In this document: positions 12,087 to 23,509 of the stretch, one piece after another | Layout of the letters: each line of letters starts with the position of its first letter | Numbering within the stretch: position 1 is the stretch's first letter | Assembly: GCA_032622095.1 (NCBI GenBank) | Contig: CP136067.1 | Location: forward strand, 136,961,990-137,025,989 | DNA length: 64,000 nt | From: Siphonodentalium dalli | Taxonomy: Eukaryota; Mollusca; Scaphopoda; Gadilida; Siphonodentaliidae | Direction of reading: 5' to 3' | Position numbers and translations under genes: made by a program | Notes under the pieces: generated by a model | Told to the model about the DNA's origin: nothing | What the model saw: the letters and a program-made list of their open reading frames with translations, nothing else | Databases searched by the model: none

Positions 12087-12942
12087 TCATTTATGTACGA
12101 AACATGCATATAGTTTTTCATAAGCGAATGAATTCAAAATATACCGATGGTTTTGTAACGGTTGAAAATTAATAATTGTGCCATCATATGAGGTGTTACC
12201 ATACCCGCTAGTATAATAAAGTGTATTTTTCCCTGTATGCGTAGGACCAGGAATAGCAACAAAATGGGAAAATATGCGTGAAAATGTATCATGATCTTCG
12301 CCAACAATCCCCCCACCACCTGCGTCGTAATAATCTTCTGCATTTGAATATACATTCAGTTAAAACATTACTATTTGGGGACCCGAACTTAATACAAGTA
12401 TAAAATGAAACTATCTTTAAAGCTGTGCAAAATTACTTACGAGATACAACGCAAGAGGAAAATCCGACAAAGTTCTATTTTGACGCTCGCATCAAGATAC
12501 AAATTGTAAAATGTTATCAATGCACAATGAGGTACATGTATCACATTTAAACAGCTACTCGATAATCTTATTGAAATTATGTAGAACTGGTGGGGTGGTG
12601 AGACTATACAAACTATACTTCTAATAATATACAATGATATATGTATACACTTGAAAATATGTTATACCTATTGCGTTGACAACCCAACTTGCATTCACGC
12701 TGCAATGGTCAGGACTTGATTGTGATCGGCCGTATTGTTTGAGCATATTGTGTACACGAGAAGGAAAAATTATCATTTTGAGTGAGCGCAGCGTCGGGAG
12801 AACTATTGGCAGCATGCGTGGTCTATAATATCGTTGCATGCCAACAGGGCTGCGAGAACACGTGTCAGATAACGAGGAATAAACAACGTCCATATGATCG
12901 GAAAAGCATTCGTTGTCATCACCGAAGCACCATATATGGAAC
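12087..12942 (-). other. Candidate exon pair of an unrecognised gene
   Basis: On the minus strand an open segment at 12942-12668 is preceded by an acceptor-like CATGCATTAG and ends in a donor-like ATAG/GTATAA. A second open segment at 12337-12087 is preceded by CAAATGCAG and ends in TGA. The phases agree: one base is left over from the first and two complete it in the second, joining ..WVVNAI to EDYYDAGGGG... The first segment has six Cys, including WCFGDDNEC and DHCSVNASW. The second is rich in Gly, Tyr and Thr (TLYYTSGYGNTSYDG). I recognise no family. Open frames of this length arise by chance, so the support is only the splice-site and phase agreement. Confidence 0.2.
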
Positions 12943-12944
12943 CT

Positions 12945-15590
12945 AATGCATGGGTACAGTCATTTTGGTGCATAGAATTGCCACCAATAAAAAAGTATGA
13001 GTTGAGATTCATAATAACGAACTCTGAAATAATTATGCAATTCTCACATAAATATCGCTTGCGTTACTGATTTCGGTTGGCTTTATAAACAACGGACATT
13101 GTAATAGCGAATGTGGTTTTAAATATGCGTTGCAATCAACATATTCAGTATGGAACCAATCCCGGACGAGAATAGGATCACGACGGAAATCCCACTGTCC
13201 CGCTTTTTTTCGTTTTTTTTGTGATAATTTAAAGTACCACTACCACTATGGTATGCGATCAGTCTCCGTGTAAATACTATCAGGGAATAGCCTAGTTTAT
13301 TATGTACAATTTCGTTGGTCATATGCCTGAACATTATTGAGGATATACCACCAAAGACGTCCAGCAGGTATCCCTACTCCTAATTTCACGGCGCTCGTTT
13401 TCAAGAAACTGGCTGTCCAACTTGACACTAGATTACAAGAAAACGAGGCCGATTTCCAACTTTTAGTATGTCAAACATAACACTTGAGGAAACAAAAAAG
13501 TTGAAACCAATTATGTTATGTTGTTTTTTCTTGGTAGAACCACATATTAACTCGAATATAACGCGTTCGTAAAACGCTTGTTTTAAACGCATTTATGTGA
13601 AAGCAGCTTTAGTATCTTTAAAATAAATATTTGTTCGTGCTCACTGTATCAAGTACAGTTGAAGCAACGAACGCTAATATCGAGTCCATGTCTCCATAAA
13701 TCTGATATATATTTTTTCGAGTGGGTTGTTTTTGTGACAATATGATAGTCTTAATCAGTGGGTGTTGAATTTATGCCACATTTAAGTTATATATAGAGTT
13801 TTGTGAGATTTGTGAGACGACAATTATTCCAAAATGTATTATCACGGACAAATCCGAACAAAGCGTGACCCTATTGCACAAACCCGATCGCGGCCATTGG
13901 TGTATTGGCGTTGCAACCACCGTCAATCAATCAGTCTCGGATTGCTTGTGAAAATTAAATGAACTCGGATTACATATCTGACGAATGATATCCATTATCG
14001 GGGCATAAACTGCTGTATTAATACAGACAAACGCTACTGAACCTGCCGCACCTTCCACCCCAAACGTTTGTGCACTAATGCCAATTTCGCACAGAGGAAC
14101 ACAGTCTGTCAGAGTTCATATAGTCTGGTCGTTGAGACTCGATTTTGAGGGGAACCTAGAACAAATAGTTGACAAGCTGTCTTTGTTGTAATTTTGTTGG
14201 GTAGAATCTGTGGAACAATACATCCAAACTCCGCTTTGGGGGAAATTTACTACAGCTTTTTGAAATTGGTTGCTATTTACGGCTATTTGGTGTCAATTTA
14301 TCAGTACCTTATTAGTTCAGTCAAACCGATGGAAAGAAACACAACCGTGAACAAATTGCTATGCAATGTCTTTTTGGTGTTTTGAAAGAATTCCATTATG
14401 GGAAAATCGTCAATTGGAATTTTGTTACTAAAGAAATCTACACACCAAAAACTTATAATCGAGTTTCCGGACTGCTAAACGTGACCAATTAATATAACAT
14501 ATGAAACATTTCCATGCATTTCAGAGAGGGAATGAAGAAAACATGTAAGAACATAGGCGAACATTGGAATTTTAGTTCGGGAACCAGGTCGGCAAACGCG
14601 CATCCCAGGGATTAAAATTGATTCATTTATTTTGTTGGTAAGGATGCCTGCGTGCTCAAACTATTTTGACGTTAACATGTGGCCGTCTATGTTCCAGGTA
14701 ATATGGCGACCGAGATGAACAAATTAAGATGCTAAATGTACCAGAATGTTTCCATTTATAGGCGTAATGACTAGTTGCATCACCATTCATGATGTCCAAT
14801 TCTAATCGGATAATAGTCAATCACAATACCCCGAGGAATTGATAAATCGGTGTCTCAAAGGTTTCATAATGACGACGAAAATAGCGGTATTTATGAGCAT
14901 TGACTCAATAAGGAGAACCTCCATTTTCTCCAATCGTTTCACGGCTGGTATACATACTGTTGCCTATATAGTCAAACACGGAAGAACAATCACAACAAGG
15001 ACCGTCGGTAGTTTCACGCGCGATGGCGTGACCATCATAATAAGGACGCATCTGGGGAATTAGTGTGTTGTTCTTGATACCGGATTAGACAGGATTGTTG
15101 GTTTGCAATTGAAAGTGAGATTTGATAGATAACTGATCGTCATATACAAGAGGCCCAGTGATTGGTGTGGGCGACAAAAACGCCCATTTGATTGGCACCA
15201 CGGGGAGTATCCTCCGTCAAGAAAGCAGATCGCAACTCATGAGCGGACACAAGTCTTTTCAGTTACCTGTTTGGAATCATGCGCTGGTCCCTCGTTCCCC
15301 TACTCTCCACTCTGTACGTTGCATCACTTTCGCGATTAGACCGCATCATTGTGCCGGATAGGATGGCGATCTGTAAGGTAAACATATTTTATTCCAACCA
15401 CAATAGCATGTATAAACATTTAACAACAGTTTTGACAGTAAAATAGAATAGTATGGATGGATTGATTGGAAAAAGGATTGAACAAAAACGCAAGGGCTTT
15501 TGTTAAGTTTGCTCCCCTTTTGTTTCGCGCCCACTCTTCATGAACAGTAGAAGGGGGTCGGTCGGGACGGAATGGACATATTATATGTCG
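12945..15590. other. Unassigned stretch
   Basis: No repeat ends or RNA genes were recognised. On the minus strand an open segment at 15370-15267 is bounded by a good acceptor (TTTACCTTACAG) and a donor (ACAG/GTAACT). A longer open run at about 15216-14658 contains several stops. These are too weak to call as a gene. Confidence 0.4.
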
Positions 15591-15595
15591 TGAGG

Positions 15596-15735
15596 GGCAG
15601 GAGAGAGAGAGAGGGAGAGGGAGAGAGGGGGAGAGGGAGGGAGAGGGGGAGAGGGGAGGGAGGGAGGGAGAGAGAGGGGGAGAGGGAGAGAGGGAGAGCG
15701 AGAAAGAAAGAGAGAGAGTGAGAGAGAGAGAGAGT
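15596..15735. repeat. GA-rich simple repeat
   Basis: About 140 bp of GAGA/GGGA purine tract on the plus strand, grading from GGGAG-rich to pure GA. The Ser/Leu-rich minus-strand ORF across it is a product of the repeat. Confidence 0.95.
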
Positions 15736-15929
15736 GAAACTTTGTGGGTAAAATGAGGATGTAAGGGATTGACTTTTGGAGTATATAACAGGAACGGAAC
15801 GAGGAACGGGAACGACTATTTGGAGAGATATAAACTTAATTTTCTCGCATATTACGCAATAAAACAATACATGTTATACATAATTCGAAAGGATAGCCTC
15901 TCCCCTTCTTTAATATTGCAACATTGAAC

Positions 15930-16930
15930 CACTACTTTTGAGAACTAGGCGTATAATTGGCCGGGAACGGCGAGCGGTGAATGGGAAGTTAGCTAAAAAC
16001 GTAAATTTTTCCGAGTAACAGGATTGAGGAACAGAGATATCAACTTAATTTCTCACATTTTACGCATTCAAACAACACGTATCATACATCATTCGAAAGC
16101 ATAGCCTCTCCCCTTCATGTATATTGCAACATTTAAAAAATACTTTTGAGAACTAAGCGTATAATTGGCAAGGAACGTCGAGCGGTGAATCGGAAATTAG
16201 CAAAAACGTATATTATTCCGAGTAACAGGAATGAGGAACGGATATATAAACTTAATATTCTCGCGTTTTACGCATTCAAACAATACGTATCATACATCAT
16301 TCGAAAGCATATATATAGCCTCTCCCCTTGCAACATTTAACATTACTTTTGAGAACTAAGCCTATAATTGGCCAGGAACGTCGAACGGTGATTCAGAAAG
16401 TAGCAAAAACGTCATTTTTTCCGAATAACAAGACTGAAAGAACAGAGATATATACTTAATTTTCTCGCATTTTGCGCAATGAAACAATACATATTATACA
16501 TCATTGCAAAATTTTAACACTATACTTTTGAGAACTAAGCGTATATTTGGCAAGGAACGTCGAGCGGTGAATCGGAAATTAGAAAACTTGAATGTTTCCC
16601 AGTAACATGCAGGAATGAGGAACAGAGATATAAACTTAATTTTGTCGCGTTTTACGCAATCAACCAATACTTATCATACATCATTCGAAAGCTTAGCCAC
16701 TTCCCTCTCCCTTCGTGGATATTGCAACATTTAAACACTACTTTTGAGATCTAAGCGTATAATTGGTAAAGAACGTCGAGCTGTGAAACGGAAATTAGAA
16801 ACAATCCAACCTTGTATAATTGGCAAGGAACGTCGAGCGCTGAATCGGAAATTAGCAAAACGTAAATTTTTCCGAGTAACATGGGGAATGAGGAACAGAG
16901 ATATAAACTTAATGTTCTCGCGTTTTACTT
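15930..16930. repeat. Satellite-like tandem units of about 200 bp
   Basis: Five units are recognised by TTTTGAGAACTAAGCGTATA followed by AATTGGCAAGGAACGTCGAG, at about 15933, 16142, 16344, 16527 and 16740, so spacing varies from about 180 to 215 bp. Each unit continues through TTTTTCCGAGTAACAGGA and GAGGAACAGAGATATAAACT to ATACATCATTCGAAAGC. Inverted units follow at about 17070-17830, and two more inverted units lie at 41105-41480. The units are non-coding. Confidence 0.85.
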
Positions 16931-17069
16931 AATAAAACAAATTACGGAGATATCAATACATGTTTTAATATATGGCTCATTCTAGCTTCCAAATTATGTC
17001 TACGTAATTTGGATAGCTTTATAAATACACGAAATATTGATATACCAGCTTCATATGACGTATAATATG

Positions 17070-17828
17070 TATTGTTTCATTGCGTCAAACGCGAGAAAAT
17101 TGAGCTCATATCTCTGTTCCTCATTCCTGTTACTCGGAAAAATTTACGTTTTCTAATATTTCGATTCACCGCTCGACGTTCCTTGCCAATTATACGCCTA
17201 GTTCTCAAACGAAGTGTCTAAAGATACGGGCGGGCTTGGCGGCGAGTATGCTGTTAAAATATTCACCTCCGTCAAAAACCGCCATACACAGAAAGAATAG
17301 TAAAATATAGACAGACTTTGTTCTTACACCAATCAGAAATATGGCATAAACAGTATGTTATTGTCAATTTTGTTTGCTTTGTTATGTAAACAAAGGCAAA
17401 ACAAGTTACGTTTCCTGGCTTTTGTTTATATCCGGATATGGTAAACATAAAGAGCGTTATTTGTTACTTTTTTCCTGATATGGAAATAATAAAGAGCGTT
17501 TATATCATTTGTGTGTGATTAACCAATAGAATGCGCTGTGTTATGTAAACAGAAGCACAAGTTCTGTAACACGAGTATTGACGACAATATACTATTTAAG
17601 CGTTGATTGTGTTTGGCATATGAACAAACTATACATATTTTAATATTCCTTCTGTTGATGGCGATTTGAACAAATATGAATATTTCTGCAACGAACGCCG
17701 CCCGTGCCTTTAAATGTTGCAATATCCATGAAGGGGAGAGGATATGCTTTCGAATGGTCAATAATAAGTATTTTTTATTGCGTAAATCGCGAGTAAATTA
17801 ATTTTACATCTCTGTTCCTCATTCCTGT
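17070..17828. repeat. Inverted units of the same satellite, split by a MITE
   Basis: Reading the complement of the 15.9-kb units, one partial unit occupies about 17070-17217. It is interrupted by the MITE at 17222-17709 and resumes at about 17714. The sequence reaches CTCATTCCTGT and is then cut by the terminal repeat of another element at 17829. The order of events is therefore satellite first, insertions later. Confidence 0.75.
17222..17709. mobile_element. TTAA-target MITE, family 1, copy 2
   Basis: This 488-bp copy matches 4450-4942 in length and internal words, for example TAGACAGACTTTGT and AAACAGTATGTTATTGTCA. Its ends are AGATACGGGCGGGCTT and the complement of AGGCACGGGCGGCGTT. The flanks are CTAA (17218-17221, one substitution from TTAA) and TTAA (17710-17713). 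The satellite unit near 41370 shows the uninterrupted target GTGTTTAAATGTTGC. Confidence 0.8.
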
Positions 17829-17830
17829 TA

Positions 17831-18640
17831 GGGTGGATACACATGCAGTATATAACACACATGCATGTAATCTCTGTAAATATCGTGTATTTGGCGTTTT
17901 AGATGGATCATACAGACCATGTAATATGTGTCTGCTGACAACCCAATCATTGCGGCTATGTTTGACCACAGTGAGTCAAGCTCCGAACGTGCAGAGAGCG
18001 GTTAACTGGACGAAGTCGTCAGGCCGCTTAAAATAATTGTTCGCGCGATAACCCAAATGTTGGACGTTCTGTTTAAATCATTGTCAGTCTTCTCTTGATT
18101 GTATACCAGTGATTGTCCCAGGATTTCATCAATACAGGGGCTATGATCCCCAACATGGGGGCTATATTATCCCGGAAGCTACCGGACTTACCACTACATA
18201 TTTCCTCGACCGGGGGGGGGGGGGCGGCATGCAGCACCATGAGTCCTACCCCCCTGAAGCCACGAAGCCACTCCTGATTTGTAAATATTGTAGTTGACAG
18301 TCATATCTGTCGTGCCTGTTTGCTACGAGTGATTAATCTCATATGCAGCAATTTATGCTATTCATATAATTATGAACATATAATTACAGCTTTAAATTTG
18401 AAGGTACAGAAGGTGGTGTTGCTGTGTGTCTTCATTCGGGAAAAGGGTTGTCTAGCTACGAGTTCACAACTATAACGTCACCTTTCCTCTCTTGTGTTAT
18501 ATACGCACAATTTACAACTATGGAATATTGAAGTTAAACATTATGTTATGTTGTACATTCTTGCCCAGATAATCCCGGCCGATACATTCAACTAAATCCC
18601 TTAGTTATTCGAAACTTTCGAGAACCAGCCCCCTCCCCAA
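17831..18640. mobile_element. TA-target element, copy with degraded right end
   Basis: The left terminus GGGTGGATACACATGC follows TA (17829-17830) exactly where the satellite unit CCTGTTACTCGG is interrupted. Internal words (CGTGTATTTGGCGTTTTA, TAAAATAATTGTTCG, AGGGGCTAT) match the complete relative at 30008-30785. I could not find a right terminus. It is non-coding and the right edge is a guess. Confidence 0.6.
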
Positions 18641-18644
18641 TCAT

Positions 18645-19400
18645 GGATTATAGTCCAAAATGTGATAATTCAAGCCTGTACAGGTTAAAATTGTGACAGT
18701 TAGGAACTTGTTCATCCTTTGGCCTGAGAAACGTATACTGTTCTGTAAATTCTGGGTTAAAAATGGGGGCGGTGTGACTCTTTTTTCTTTCAACACTGTA
18801 CCTGCATTAATGTTTTTGGCGATGTAATGGATATATGCACGGAAATCCCAATTGAATGTTATCACATGAGCTCGCCCTCAAATTATCCGAGCAATCTCAA
18901 CAAATTGGTAGTGTCTGTCTTAATTTTCCAATGCCTGTTATTCAAGGCATGAGAGCACCATATCGGATTGTTAAAATTTGAACTCAGGCCATGCATAGTC
19001 GAGAAACAAATATCCTTATCCTTACGACTCGGCGTTGTCCGATTAGACTAAATCACTTAACATGGAATTCACCATGTTTGAGTTAGTTGATTGCGCCATG
19101 TGTATTTATATAGCACTTCCAAAACGTGGAGCCAGAGAGCCGTTCGGGTTTTGCTGGACGAGATCAAATTGGGCAGGCAATTCTTCAAGGATTGTCCACT
19201 TATAAATGGACAATCGGTACCTAAAATGGTCATTAATACATGGACAACCCAACCACGTGTGGCACGCGAGCTTGGGATTGTCCACTAAATGAAGACATGT
19301 TTTGCTAATCCTGCATGTTAGCTTCATATTTAATATGAAGGGCAATAACTCTATAAATAATATTAATTTGCTAAATAACGGTGATTTGTATATATGAGAA
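18645..19400. other. Unassigned stretch
   Basis: I see no repeat ends, RNA gene or convincing ORF. Short words such as GGACAATC/GATTGTCC recur in both orientations around 19.19-19.29 kb, giving a weak local inverted repeat. Confidence 0.4.
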
Positions 19401-19420
19401 GAAGTGTTTTTGACGAAATA

Positions 19421-19775
19421 ACGGGATGATGCCAGGAGAAGACAGGAGCTGCTGGATAAAAGTTACCAGGACACCCGGACGACTTCCAGCTGATCTTCTC
19501 CTTGGATTTGACCACACCATCACGTCAGCCATCCCTTTGGAGCAGCCTGGACTCCAGATACCATCTAGCAGGAGTCCACATTCACCACCACCGTCACCGA
19601 CGATGCAACAACACCTGCTGGTACACTGCAGCTACCATCAACCTGCAGTGTTCCAGGGGGCTAAACACCCCCTCGTCTGGCCAACAACGACGGAAAGAAG
19701 AAGAATTTGCTGACAAACAAAATGAAGGGTTAGTGGAATGGGCCTCTCGGCCCATTCGAGAATCCCGGGGTTAGC
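19421..19775 (+). pseudogene. Degraded third copy of the stem-loop element
   Basis: The reading frame at about 19427 begins RDDARRRQELLDK, which resembles RDAERLAAWKEK and RDADRKARWKQ in the two copies at 28-29 kb. It is soon closed by stops, and a Thr/Pro-rich stretch continues in another frame. The copy ends with the family's stem-loop (19736-19757). Protein-level similarity is faint here, so membership rests mostly on the stem-loop and its conserved 3' side. Function is unknown. Confidence 0.4.
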
Positions 19776-19800
19776 CCCCCCCCCCCCAAAACACTCCCTA
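19727..19800 (+). ncRNA. Conserved stem-loop, copy 3
   Basis: A 9-bp stem GAATGGGCC / GGCCCATTC (19736-19744 with 19749-19757) closes a 4-nt loop TCTC. It is preceded by GGGTTAGTG and followed by GAGAATCCCGGGGTTAGC. The other copies (27846, 29759) keep the flanks and loop size but change stem bases in pairs. I record this as an element-borne structured RNA/DNA motif, not as a known ncRNA class. Confidence 0.6.
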
Positions 19801-19935
19801 TAATAGGCTCACAAACCATACGGGAGACTGGCATATGTATACATAAGAGAATGCACTGGCTCGCGCCAATAAAGGGTTAATTACACGATTTGTGTGCTGT
19901 GTGATAGTACGCAACTATATGAGTACACCTATGGC

Positions 19936-21038
19936 CAGGGACGTGGCTAGAGGATCTCCGTTGGGGGTGTCCACCTTGGGGAAATTCCAACTGCACCACC
20001 CCCCCCCCCATTGAATCAGAATCAGACCAAACAAGTTTTGCATAATTCCATTTCCACCCCTTGCACCTCATGCCCATGGTTCTATTCTATATTCCCGGTA
20101 TGAGAACATTCAGATATTTTAACCTGAAAAATTGCATATATCCTAACATCTAGTGGTCTAACTCCAGACAAATGCACACGGCTACGGACAGGAGACCAGG
20201 ACACACCGGGCTGACCATGATTGTTCGGCCCGGTGTGAGAAAATTTTGAAAACTATACAAGAAAATCGCAAATCCTAGCATCTAGACTGCATGGCCTCAA
20301 CTGAAGCTTTCCCATATAGTGTTGGAAATTTCAAGCCTCATAATCCCCCTCAGGTTGGAAAATTCTCCAACTGATGACCATTTCAGTCCACAAGTTTGAC
20401 CAAAGGTAGTAAAATATTGTTTTGTTAAACTAATTAGCAGTTTTGTATTGTCCACGGGGGAGGGACAATGACACACCTGGCCGACCATGGTTGGGCCCGT
20501 TGTGCGAAAAGTTTCAAATCCGAACAAGAAAATCTCAAAATCCTAGCATCTAGACTAGCTTCAAGTTTTCCTAGAGTTGGAAATTTCAAACTTGACATCC
20601 CCACTTAGGTTGGAAAATGTTCAACTGATGTCAATTCCAATGACAATGTTGACCAAATGTATGACAATATTGTTTTCTTAAATTAACTAGCAGTTTTTGA
20701 CTGGCCACGGGGGAGGGACCAGGACACAAGCTTTCGAAGTGTTGGTAATTTCCTGTCACCCTTTCACAAGGTTGGAAAATTTCCAACTGATGACCATTTC
20801 ACTCCAAAATTTTGACAAAAAATACGAAAATATGCAAATATTGGCCCAAAAATAATTAATTCCCCCCAATAAATTGTTTGAAAATCAAACTACAAGAACA
20901 TTTACAACCTATTGTTGGTGTGAAATTTCCAACTAAAGTTTTGGCATGTATGAAATTTCCAACTGTTGAAAATTTTAACCAAGTTGGGGGGGGGGGGGTG
21001 AGACACCCCCTCCCAAATTCCCTGTCGCCATGTCTCTT
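19936..21038. repeat. CAGGGACGTGGC family, expanded copy
   Basis: The copy starts CAGGGACGTGGCTAGAGG and ends near CCCTGTCGCCATGTCTC, so GACGTGGC-like words sit inverted at both ends. Between them, a block of about 240 bp (CTAGACTG..TCAAG..TTGGAAATTTC..GATGACCATTTCA) is repeated about three times, at roughly 20150, 20400 and 20640. It is non-coding. The ends suggest a DNA transposon (hAT-like ends are one possibility), but I saw no target duplication. Confidence 0.55.
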
Positions 21039-21150
21039 GTTATGGCGTGTAACGTGTAGGCATTAAACCGCCATTTTAGGAAAATGTCCAATCATAAACA
21101 TGGTTTATATTGTTTGGCAGATAGCTCAGGGTTAGCTATAATATAATATA

Positions 21151-21791
21151 CTAGCCGATGAGCCCGACGTTGTCCGGGCTATTCAAAAACAAAATTTCAA
21201 GTCGATAGCTCCACCCGTTTCCGAGATCTGGTCTGCGCATGCGCGAAGATGGCGTCGCACGGGCTCGGCGACCCGATAAAATTCGTATCCGGGGCAAGAT
21301 ACATTCACATACCAAATTTCAAGTCGATAGCTCCACCCGTTTCCGATATATCGTCTGCGCATGTGCGAAGCTGGCGTCGCACCGGCTCGGCGATCCGATA
21401 AAATTCGTATCCGGGGCAAGATACATTCACATAGCAAATTTCAAGTCGATAGCTCCACCCGTTTCCGAGATCTGGTCTGCGCATGCGCGGAGCTTGCGTC
21501 GCACGGGCTCGGCGACCCGATAAAATTCGTATCCGGGGCAAGATACATTTCACATAGCAAATTTCAAGTCGATAGCTCCACCCGTTTCCGAGATCTCGTC
21601 TGTGCATGCGCGAAGCGGGCGCCGCACGGGCTCGCCAATACGACAACGTCGACCGCCTGGTCAAACTACACACACGTACCAAGTTTCGTCCCGATCGGTC
21701 GAGAATCGTAGATTTGTATTAATGACATACAGACATACAGACATACAAACATACAAACAAACAGACAGAGGTCTTCAAAATATATATGAGA
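21151..21791 (-). mobile_element. Helitron-like non-autonomous element 1
   Basis: On the minus strand it begins TCTCATATATATTTT, has a (TGTC/TGTT)n tract, then a GACGAAACTTGGTACGTG block and four 121-bp internal units. It ends with a hairpin AGCCCG..CGGGCT six bases before CTAG. A 5' TC, a 3' CTAG and a terminal hairpin without inverted termini or target duplication are the Helitron hallmarks. It has no Rep/helicase ORF and would have to be mobilised in trans. It abuts element 2 with no intervening base. The many ORFs across it run through the repeats and are not genes. Confidence 0.75.
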
Positions 21792-22453
21792 CTAGCCGAT
21801 GAGCCCGACGTTGTCCAGGCTATTCAAAAACCGACGAAATTTGTATCCGGGGCAAGATACATTGACATAGCAAATTTCAAGTCGATAGCTCCACCCGTTT
21901 CCGAGATCTGGTCTGCGCATGCGCGAAGCTGGCGTCGCACGGGCTCGGCGACCCGATAAAATTCTTATCCGGGGCAAGATACATTCACATACCAAATTTC
22001 AAGTCGATACCTCCACCCGTTTCCGAGATCTCGTCTGCGCATGCGCGAAGCTGACGTCGCACGGGCTCGGTGACCCGATCAAAATCTTATCCGGGGCAAG
22101 ATACATTCACATACCAAATTTCAAGTCGATAGCTCCACCCGTTTCCGAGATCTCGTCTGCGCATGCGCGAAGCTGACGTCGCACGGGCTCGGTGACCCGA
22201 TAAAATTCGTATCCGGGGCAAGATACATTCACATACCAAATTTCAAGTCGATAGCTCCACCCGTTTCCGAGATCTCGTCTGCGCATGCGCGAAGCGGGCG
22301 CCGCACGGGCTCGCCAATACTACGCGTTCACCGCCTGGTCAAACTACACTCACGTACCAAGTTTCGTCCCGATCGGTCGAGAATCGTAGATTTGTATTAA
22401 TGACAGACAGACAGACAAACAAACAAACAGAGGTCTTCAAAATATATATGAGA
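21792..22453 (-). mobile_element. Helitron-like non-autonomous element 2
   Basis: Same architecture as the first copy, with TC at the right edge, CTAG at the left edge (21792-21795) and the AGCCCG/CGGGCT hairpin beside CTAG. The four internal units have TGCGCATGCGC words at about 21916, 22037, 22158 and 22279, giving a 121-bp period. Confidence 0.75.
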
Positions 22454-23000
22454 CTAGCCGATGAGCCCGACGTTGTCCGGGCTATTCAAAAACAGCCCGA
22501 CGTTGTCCGGGCTATTCAAAAACCAAATTTCGATAGCTCTACCCGTTTCCGAGATCTGGTCTGCGCATGCGCGAAGCTGGTGTCGCACGTTATCGGCGAC
22601 CCGATAAAATTCGTATCCGGGGCAAGATACATGAACATACCAAATTTCAAGTCGATAGCTCCACCCGTTTCCGAGATCTCGTCTGCGCATGCGCGAAGCT
22701 GGCGTCGCACGGGCTCGGCAACCCGATAAAATTCGTATCCGGGGCAAGATATATTCACATACCAAATTTCAAGTCGATAGCTCCATCCGTTTCCGAGATC
22801 TCGTCTGCGCATGCGCTGCACGGGCGTCGCACGGGCTCGCCAATACGACAACGTCCACCGCCTGGTCAAACTACACACATGTACCAAGTTTTGTCCCGAT
22901 CGGTCGAGAATCGTAGATTTGTATTAATGACAAACATGCAGACAAACATACAGACAGACAGACAAACAAACAGACAGAGGTCTTCAAAATATATATGAGA
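22454..23000 (-). mobile_element. Helitron-like non-autonomous element 3
   Basis: Same family, with CTAG at 22454-22457. The terminal hairpin block CCCGACGTTGTCCGGGCT is duplicated, so two adjacent hairpins are present. Three 121-bp units follow. The right edge again ends in the complement of TCTCATATATA, directly abutting the next CTAG. Confidence 0.75.
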
Positions 23001-23502
23001 CTAGCAGGTTAGCCCGCCACCGGCGGCTTGTCCGATACATGACATTTTTATATATATTTTTTTAATTTTTACCTCCACGCGTTTCAATAAGAAAAAATTG
23101 TATCCGGTAGCTCCACCAGTTTCCGAGATCTGGTCTGCGCATGCAAATTTGTACCCGGCGCAAGATACATTCACATGCCAAATTTCAAGTCGATAGCTCC
23201 ACCCGTTTCCGAGATCTCGTCTGCGCATGCGCTGCACGGGCGTCGCACGGGCTCGGCGACCCGATAAAATTTGTACCCGGCGCAAGATACATTCACATAA
23301 CAAATTTCAAGTCGATAGCTCCACCCGTTTCCGAGATCTCGTCTGCACATGCGCTGCACGGGCGTCGCACGGGCTCGCCAATACGACAACGACCACCGCC
23401 TGGTCAAACTACACACACGTACCAAGTTTCGTCCCGATCGGTCGAGAATCGTAGATTTGTATGAAGTACAACACACACACAAACATAAATATATAAGAGA
23501 GA
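23001..23502 (-). mobile_element. Helitron-like element 4, different 3' terminus
   Basis: The body matches elements 1-3, but the end next to CTAG (23001-23004) is a different hairpin, GCCCGCC..GGCGGC, with the minus-strand end reading GGCGGGCTAACCTGCTAG. The same alternative terminus occurs at 50655-50658. The 5' edge is less certain: the microsatellite is ACAC-rich and the TC could be near 23500 or about 40 bp further right. Confidence 0.6.
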
Positions 23503-23509
23503 TATGTAA

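Noticed and set aside
15538..15867. 109-codon Ser/Leu-rich minus-strand frame
   Set aside because: Product of the GA simple repeat.
21190..23360. CRISPR-like regular array
   Set aside because: Repeat and spacer are not distinguishable; the whole 121-bp unit repeats inside an animal transposable element.
21239..23464. Many 60-145-codon frames on both strands
   Set aside because: All read across the 121-bp Helitron units, which happen to lack stops in several frames; the same peptide recurs in each unit.
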